Origin: Spirulina sp. CS-785/01
GTDB taxonomy: Bacteria; Cyanobacteriota; Cyanobacteriia; Cyanobacteriales; Spirulinaceae
Direction of reading: 5' to 3'
Assembly (NCBI RefSeq): GCF_028330525.1
Contig: NZ_JAQMSD010000282.1
Span: 1 to 38,430 of the forward strand
Length of the DNA stretch: 38,430 bases
Each line of letters starts with the position of its first letter. Position 1 is the first letter of the stretch. The notes beneath the pieces are model-generated. The model had not been told where the DNA came from. It made no database searches and worked only from the letters and a program-made list of their open reading frames with translations. A program made the position numbers and the translations under genes. Of this stretch, positions 34,311 to 38,430 are shown in pieces.

Positions 34311-36062
34311 TTAATTTTCCCCCTCCCAAGAGGGGAGTACAGAAGTCAAGTCCTCCAGTAACTCCTGTTCCTCTGCGGAGAAAACCGGACTGTCTCCCGT
34401 TACCTCTGTTATAATTGTCTCCCGTTGACTCGCCAAGGTGTCTCGGCGGTTTTGTAGGTCGGTCATCATCTTATCTGGCCAAACCGAAACCGTGGCATTT
34501 TCCGCTAAATCTCCCCCACTGGCCCGCATTTCAAAACTGGCCGTCGGGGTATTAAACTCTAATTTAACGGGAAACGCTAAGGGATTATCCGCATTGACAC
34601 TGGGTTCAATGCCACTAATGGTAAATTTCTTCACTCCTTCCCCATTCACCAGTAAATCGCCTAATTCTTCTTGATAGTCGGCAAAATCTACTGTTTCCTC
34701 AGAGCTAAATTCCCCCAAAACCACGCCTTCGACGGACACGGTAAAACGGTCATCGGCATCAATATCCGAGGGTAAACCACTAATTTCGGTAAAGAGAGAG
34801 TTATCTACGGTTTCCGTTCCCGTCATCCCCGGAAATACGCGACCCAATAACCCCACAGGTTGCTCGGAGGGGAGCATTTCATATTCAAAACTATCGGCCA
34901 TGGGTGGGTCAAACCAGTTCCCCCCCCACACATTAGTAAAGACAAACACACTAATCCGAATTCTGACAGGTAGCACCGGAAGGCTGGGTCGCAGACCAAT
35001 ACCACCGCGAGGGGGTGGATTAGGTCGCCAACGGTTACGGTTGGGACCTCCATCATTGGAGCTATTATTGGGAGGTTCAACATCATCTACAGCATCTTGT
35101 AAGCCTTGATTATTCGGAGGTTCTGCTACGTCACTGCCTGTACCTGTGTTACTGCCTGTACCTGTATTACTGCCTGTACCTGTATTACTGCCTGTACCTG
35201 TATTACTGCCTGTACCTGTATTACTGCCTGTACCTGCGTTACTGCCTGCACTTGAGCCATCTGGACCACTTGTTGTGCCAAGATCAGGAGGTTCAGAGCC
35301 TTCTATTTCGATTGGCCCTTCAATGGTTGTATCAGACTCAGTGGAAGGCAATGCGTCAAGGTTAGTATTGATGTTAGAAATTGTGCTAAACCCAGGAGGA
35401 TTCGGGACTTGAATTGAGCCACCCGTTAAACTGGTCTCAAAATCCGCTTCAAAACTGATCCCATCGTCACGCCTTACAAAGGCTTCTGCGGGAGCTAGTC
35501 TCGTATCAACCGGATTATCAGGAGATTTTTGATACTGCACTAAAACCACAGTTCGGGTGTCTTGTACTGAACCACTACCCTCACTACTAAACCCAGTTCC
35601 CTGTGTTCCTAACTCAAATGGCCCCGTATTATAGCGAATGAAATCAGTAGCCGAATCAATGGAAATTTGCTCAATTTGAAATCTTAGGGTTGTGGGTAAA
35701 TCGTTGAAAAAAGCCCGTTGACCGTTTGCGCCAAACCCTTGAAAGGTTAATGTGCCGAAGACTGAACCTCGATCGCCTACCTTGGGAACTCCCCCAGGTC
35801 GGACTCGGAGTTGGGGTAAGGTGCGGCTTTCAAAGCGGGCATTGAGGGGGATTTGGCCTTGGGAAGTCCGGATCATATAGCTAGTAGGTGTAGCCCCTTC
35901 CCAAACATCTGCATCGCCAGCCCCAAAATTTTCCGGGACAAAAATTTGGGTGTCTTCAAAATTCGCAAATCCTCCGGTGACTCGTAAGGTTTGACTGTGA
36001 ACCGGAAGGGCAATTAATGTCCCCCCTAAGAGTCCGGTTAGTGCCAGTGATAATTTGTTCAT
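34311..36062 (-). CDS. exported repeat-containing protein, function unknown
   Basis: 583 aa. A signal peptide (MNKLSLALTGLLGGTLIALP, cut likely after VHS) directs export. The N-terminal half (about 25-245) is beta-rich (LRVTGGFANFEDTQ, GSVFGTLTFQGFG). Residues about 270-320 are a low-complexity linker of (NTGTGS) units. A Pro/Arg-rich stretch (NRNRWRPNPPPRGG) leads into a second beta-rich domain (about 355-545). The end has a helix and acidic tail. The only recognisable architecture is two exported domains joined by a flexible linker. It starts 26 bases after the porin gene stops and is surely co-transcribed with it, so a periplasmic or outer-membrane role is inferred. Confidence 0.75.
   Translation of the reverse strand: MNKLSLALTGLLGGTLIALPVHSQTLRVTGGFANFEDTQIFVPENFGAGDADVWEGATPTSYMIRTSQGQIPLNARFESRTLPQLRVRPGGVPKVGDRGSVFGTLTFQGFGANGQRAFFNDLPTTLRFQIEQISIDSATDFIRYNTGPFELGTQGTGFSSEGSGSVQDTRTVVLVQYQKSPDNPVDTRLAPAEAFVRRDDGISFEADFETSLTGGSIQVPNPPGFSTISNINTNLDALPSTESDTTIEGPIEIEGSEPPDLGTTSGPDGSSAGSNAGTGSNTGTGSNTGTGSNTGTGSNTGTGSNTGTGSDVAEPPNNQGLQDAVDDVEPPNNSSNDGGPNRNRWRPNPPPRGGIGLRPSLPVLPVRIRISVFVFTNVWGGNWFDPPMADSFEYEMLPSEQPVGLLGRVFPGMTGTETVDNSLFTEISGLPSDIDADDRFTVSVEGVVLGEFSSEETVDFADYQEELGDLLVNGEGVKKFTISGIEPSVNADNPLAFPVKLEFNTPTASFEMRASGGDLAENATVSVWPDKMMTDLQNRRDTLASQRETIITEVTGDSPVFSAEEQELLEDLTSVLPSWEGEN
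35131..35256. repeat. 18-bp coding minisatellite, about 7 units
   Basis: Seven 18-base units of the form ATTACTGCCTGTACCTGT lie inside the exported-protein gene. The middle four are identical; outer units have single changes. It encodes the (NTGTGS) linker. In-frame units mean that copy-number change would alter linker length without frameshift. Confidence 0.85.
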
Positions 36063-36088
36063 GGTTGTTTTTGGATAAAGTTAAAGAT

Positions 36089-37822
36089 TTAGAAGGTGAG
36101 AGTCATTCTCAATGCACCGATGGTGAGGGTGTCGCTGCCTGATATGTGTCCTGGGTTAAACACCAAGATTGTCCCTGGAGTTAGGGAAATGTTGTCCGTC
36201 ACCTGCCACAGGTAGAAGGCTTCAACGTGGGTGGTGGTGGCATTTTGTCCCCCTGGGACTCCGCCTGTATTCCGTACTAAACTGGGTAGGTTAAAGCCTG
36301 TGGGGAAGTCGCTGCTGGTAATTTTGGGCGGTTGTCCCACATAAATGCCGCCTAGGTTGCCTTCTCCGAATAGATCGGGGAAGTTGAGAAAACTCATCCA
36401 ATTGATGGTTTCTGATGAACCGGAGAAGACTGGAGAGGTGGAGTTGGTGTAACCGAACCAACCGCCTAGGGTGACTTTTGGGGAAATGCGCCAACTCACG
36501 GTCGCACCAAAGGCATCGGTATTAAGTGGATTCCCGTCTAAAATGAGTTGTTCGTCTCCGACTCCGGTACGAATTGTGCCAAAGGGAGAATAGGCGTTGA
36601 GATAGTTAAAGGTGATATCTAGCTCATTAATGGGGGTGTAGGATAACTGGACTCCTAGGGTTGTATCCCCAAAATCGCCGCCAAATAGACCCCCAAAGGA
36701 GGCATTAGCTGGGAGACTGGAGGTATAAACGCCTTGGAGATTAACGCGATCGCTAATTTGCCAATCAAAGCCAAATCCTCCTGATCCCCCCCCAATCCCA
36801 ATAATAGGATTCCGTTGAGCAAAGGAAGACAGAGGCCCAGACCCGGCACTTTCGACACGGTTGGCCCCCCGAAAGACATTCACCGGACTCACTCCTCTCA
36901 CCCCTGCAATCAAGCCTAAATTATCCCCGATCAAGTGACGATAGGTGACATCACTGATTTGGAATTGTCCCCCGGTATCCCCTTCATACCCTAAGCGACT
37001 ATCATTGGTAATCCGCAAAGGCGACGTATTCCCCGTTCCCGCTTGCAGTCCCGTTAACAGGACACTCCGGGGGGAAAACTGAGTGAATAAACTCAGTTGC
37101 ACGTTACTCACCACATTAATCTCAGTAAAGGGGTCATCAAAGTCAGGAGTCCCATCCACCGGGAAGAAATCAACGGAATTCTCGCCCCGTCCTTGGAGTC
37201 CCACAACCACCTGTCCAAACAGTTTGGTGGTGGTCGAAAATTGACTATCCTCTAACTGAGCCGTCCGAGCTTCTAACTGGTCAGTGCGGGTACTCAACAG
37301 GGCCAATTCTTCGGCAAATTCCTGTTGTAAGCGTTCCAAGATTTCTAAATCTTCTCGGGTGGCCAAATCTGCCGTTGCTTCCGCCAACAACCGTTCCATT
37401 TGCTGCAAACAACTATTCAGTCCTGCCGCAAACTCATACCGACTCAACGCCCGTCTTCCCCGAAACGTGCCGTCAGGATACCCCACTAAACAACCATACC
37501 GTTCAATGAGGTCACTCAGGGCTTGATACGCCCAATCACTCGGTTGGACATCTTGTAATTGAAAAACATTATTCAATTGTCCCATCGCGTCTTCTGGGAC
37601 AGGAGACAGAGAGGTGACAGGTTCGCCTCTTTGCAGTTGAGACACATCAGTCATCTGTCTCATGGCAGCATTCGCCATTAAATTTTGTCTCACCTGTCCG
37701 ATTTTTGCCGGGTTAGCTTGGGCTTCCAGGGATTCAGCATTACTGATCAAAAAGGTGAAAAAACCCAGTAATACCGCTTGGTAGATTGGATTGCCCCTCA
37801 TTAGCCAATACATCAGTTTCAC
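36089..37822 (-). CDS. SLH-domain outer-membrane porin (cyanobacterial OprB/Som type)
   Basis: Outer-membrane channel of the cyanobacterial SLH-porin family. After a signal peptide (cleavage likely at LEAQA-N), an SLH domain (WAYQALSDLIERYGCLVGYPDGTFRGRRALSRYEFA) anchors it to peptidoglycan-linked polymer; a coiled coil follows (about MERLLAEATADLATREDLEIL), then a beta-barrel ending in a C-terminal aromatic residue (LRMTLTF). I choose the GTG at 37822 (577 aa): GGAGGAG is 11 bases upstream. The ORF runs to a TTG at 37900, but that TTG is the first part of a TTGACA -35 box. ATGs at 37813 and 37801 are alternatives. Some relatives are called iron-uptake porins; the solute here is unknown. Confidence 0.9.
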   Translation of the reverse strand: MKLMYWLMRGNPIYQAVLLGFFTFLISNAESLEAQANPAKIGQVRQNLMANAAMRQMTDVSQLQRGEPVTSLSPVPEDAMGQLNNVFQLQDVQPSDWAYQALSDLIERYGCLVGYPDGTFRGRRALSRYEFAAGLNSCLQQMERLLAEATADLATREDLEILERLQQEFAEELALLSTRTDQLEARTAQLEDSQFSTTTKLFGQVVVGLQGRGENSVDFFPVDGTPDFDDPFTEINVVSNVQLSLFTQFSPRSVLLTGLQAGTGNTSPLRITNDSRLGYEGDTGGQFQISDVTYRHLIGDNLGLIAGVRGVSPVNVFRGANRVESAGSGPLSSFAQRNPIIGIGGGSGGFGFDWQISDRVNLQGVYTSSLPANASFGGLFGGDFGDTTLGVQLSYTPINELDITFNYLNAYSPFGTIRTGVGDEQLILDGNPLNTDAFGATVSWRISPKVTLGGWFGYTNSTSPVFSGSSETINWMSFLNFPDLFGEGNLGGIYVGQPPKITSSDFPTGFNLPSLVRNTGGVPGGQNATTTHVEAFYLWQVTDNISLTPGTILVFNPGHISGSDTLTIGALRMTLTF

Positions 37823-37871
37823 GGGTGTACAAACTCCTCCACACAATAAATAAAGATGCGTGATTTTCCTG

Positions 37872-37900
37872 AAGGTAATCGCTATTTTTTTAAATGTCAA
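37872..37900 (-). promoter_or_regulatory. sigma70-type promoter of the porin gene
   Basis: On the - strand TTGACA (37895-37900) is followed after exactly 17 bases by TACCTT (37872-37877), an imperfect -10. Transcription would start near 37865, about 43 bases before the GTG start, with GGAGGAG between. This supports the shorter porin start. The remaining spacer to 38113 is AT-rich and shows no gene. Confidence 0.55.
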
Positions 37901-38113
37901 GACAAAAAAAAAGTGATTTTACTGGAAAAACTCTTTATTTTGGCTAATTTTACTTTTTAGTAGGTCTATTTACAGGGTTTTCACGTAGATACATTCACGC
38001 CCCCTCCTAGACAGGGTTTAGCAGATCATAAAGGAAGGATTAATAAGCCTGTTTTCAGGAAGTTGTGCCAAGGTTGTTTAATAAAGAGTCATTGATTCGC
38101 CTAAGTAGAAGCT

Positions 38114-38299
38114 ATGCAACCCTCTACACTCCCCCTAGAACTTCCGGAGGAACTCACCCTCTACGTCACCCCCGAACAGTTTGCCCTACTGGCCGCCGCT
38201 AACCGCCAGCTTAAACTCGAACGGACTGCCCAAGGAGCATTAATTGTGAACCCACCCACAGGCGGAAAATCCGGTAAGAGAAATAAAGAGTTGAGCTAG
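38114..38299 (+). pseudogene. Uma2-family (DUF820) endonuclease, truncated after 61 codons
   Basis: The N-terminus of a Uma2-type restriction-endonuclease-like protein: LPEELTLYVTPEQFALLAAAN, LKLERTAQGALIVNPPTGG and GKRNKEL. Intact members run about 185-200 residues and carry the catalytic PD-(D/E)xK core after this point. Here the frame stops at TAG (38297-38299) directly after GKRNKELS, where the family continues with a helix. The sequence after the stop changes to a hairpin-rich, non-Uma2 sequence. An insertion is the best explanation; the 3' part may exist beyond the window. These genes occur in many copies in filamentous cyanobacteria and their role is unclear. Confidence 0.7.
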
Positions 38300-38430
38300 G
38301 GGCGACAGCCCCGCGCTCTATCCGACAGGGTGAGCGTCGGGAAGGATAGCCCGACAATTTGAGGATTCGATGTCCGAAAATTGTCAATCAGGAGTATTCT
38401 GTTTCTCGACATAAGATTTTAGTTGGGAAA
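38296..38430. mobile_element. probable insertion-sequence end (IS200/IS605-like), cut by window edge
   Basis: After the Uma2 stop come stacked hairpins: GGGGC/GCCCC (loop gaca), CTATCC/GGATAG, GTCGGG/CCCGAC and GACAATTT/AAATTGTC. Dense subterminal hairpins of this kind are typical of IS200/IS605-family ends or of structured RNA carried by them. In one frame 38346-38430 stays open and reads NQEYSVSRHKILVGK, which might begin a transposase, but I cannot confirm it. The target would be near GAGTTGAG. Low certainty because the element leaves the window. Confidence 0.35.

Noticed and set aside
37823-37900. N-terminal extension of the porin to a TTG at 37900
   Set aside because: The TTG is part of a TTGACA box with a 17-base spacer to a -10-like element, and GGAGGAG precedes the GTG at 37822.

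Overview
The window is chromosomal DNA from a cyanobacterium. Several genes are cyanobacterial or photosynthetic markers: petM (cytochrome b6f subunit), a Psb28-type photosystem II factor, a DUF1823 protein, an SLH-porin, and a SecA with the cyanobacterial insertion. The HIP1 octamer GCGATCGC occurs about 29 times by my reading, where chance would give fewer than one. Many spacers carry period-7 tandem repeats and palindromic repeats, which suggests a repeat-rich, probably filamentous, genome. I cannot name the genus from sequence alone.

Layout, left to right. Phosphoketolase (-) diverges from a 59-residue protein gene (+), with a row of evenly spaced ATCAC motifs between them. A family 2 glycosyltransferase (+) converges on a leftward group: petM, psb28, an SDR39U1-type epimerase and a solitary minC. 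pdxA (+) is followed by a deletion-scarred class III nucleotide cyclase pseudogene. Next come a Lys/Pro/Glu-rich small protein (-), a phytase-like lipoprotein (+), carB (+), a 91-bp tandem palindrome array, DUF1823 (-), an EamA transporter (+) and a parvulin-type isomerase (+). A very large soluble chemoreceptor (-) carries one divergent GAF domain and four near-identical GAF modules. After a small doubtful ORF come prmA and serA (-). The rightward group 25292-29604 holds a glycine-rich membrane protein, a C15-type peptidase, a UbiH-like monooxygenase and an MscS channel. It converges on pyrD, secA, a repeat-bearing exported protein and an SLH-porin (all -). The right edge holds a Uma2 nuclease gene cut off after 61 codons by a hairpin-rich sequence that may be an insertion-sequence end.

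Most genes are housekeeping: central carbon (xfp), serine (serA), pyrimidine/arginine (carB, pyrD), pyridoxal phosphate (pdxA), protein export (secA), ribosome modification (prmA), division (minC) and photosynthesis (petM, psb28). The unusual content is in the sequence architecture. (1) HIP1 sites repeatedly mark the point where the strand turns from G-rich to C-rich. (2) Every convergent gene junction holds one of two palindromic repeat families. (3) The chemoreceptor GAF modules repeat at exactly 630 bp and have Cys-Tyr where bilin-binding GAFs have Cys-His. I found no complete defence system, CRISPR array, rRNA or tRNA.
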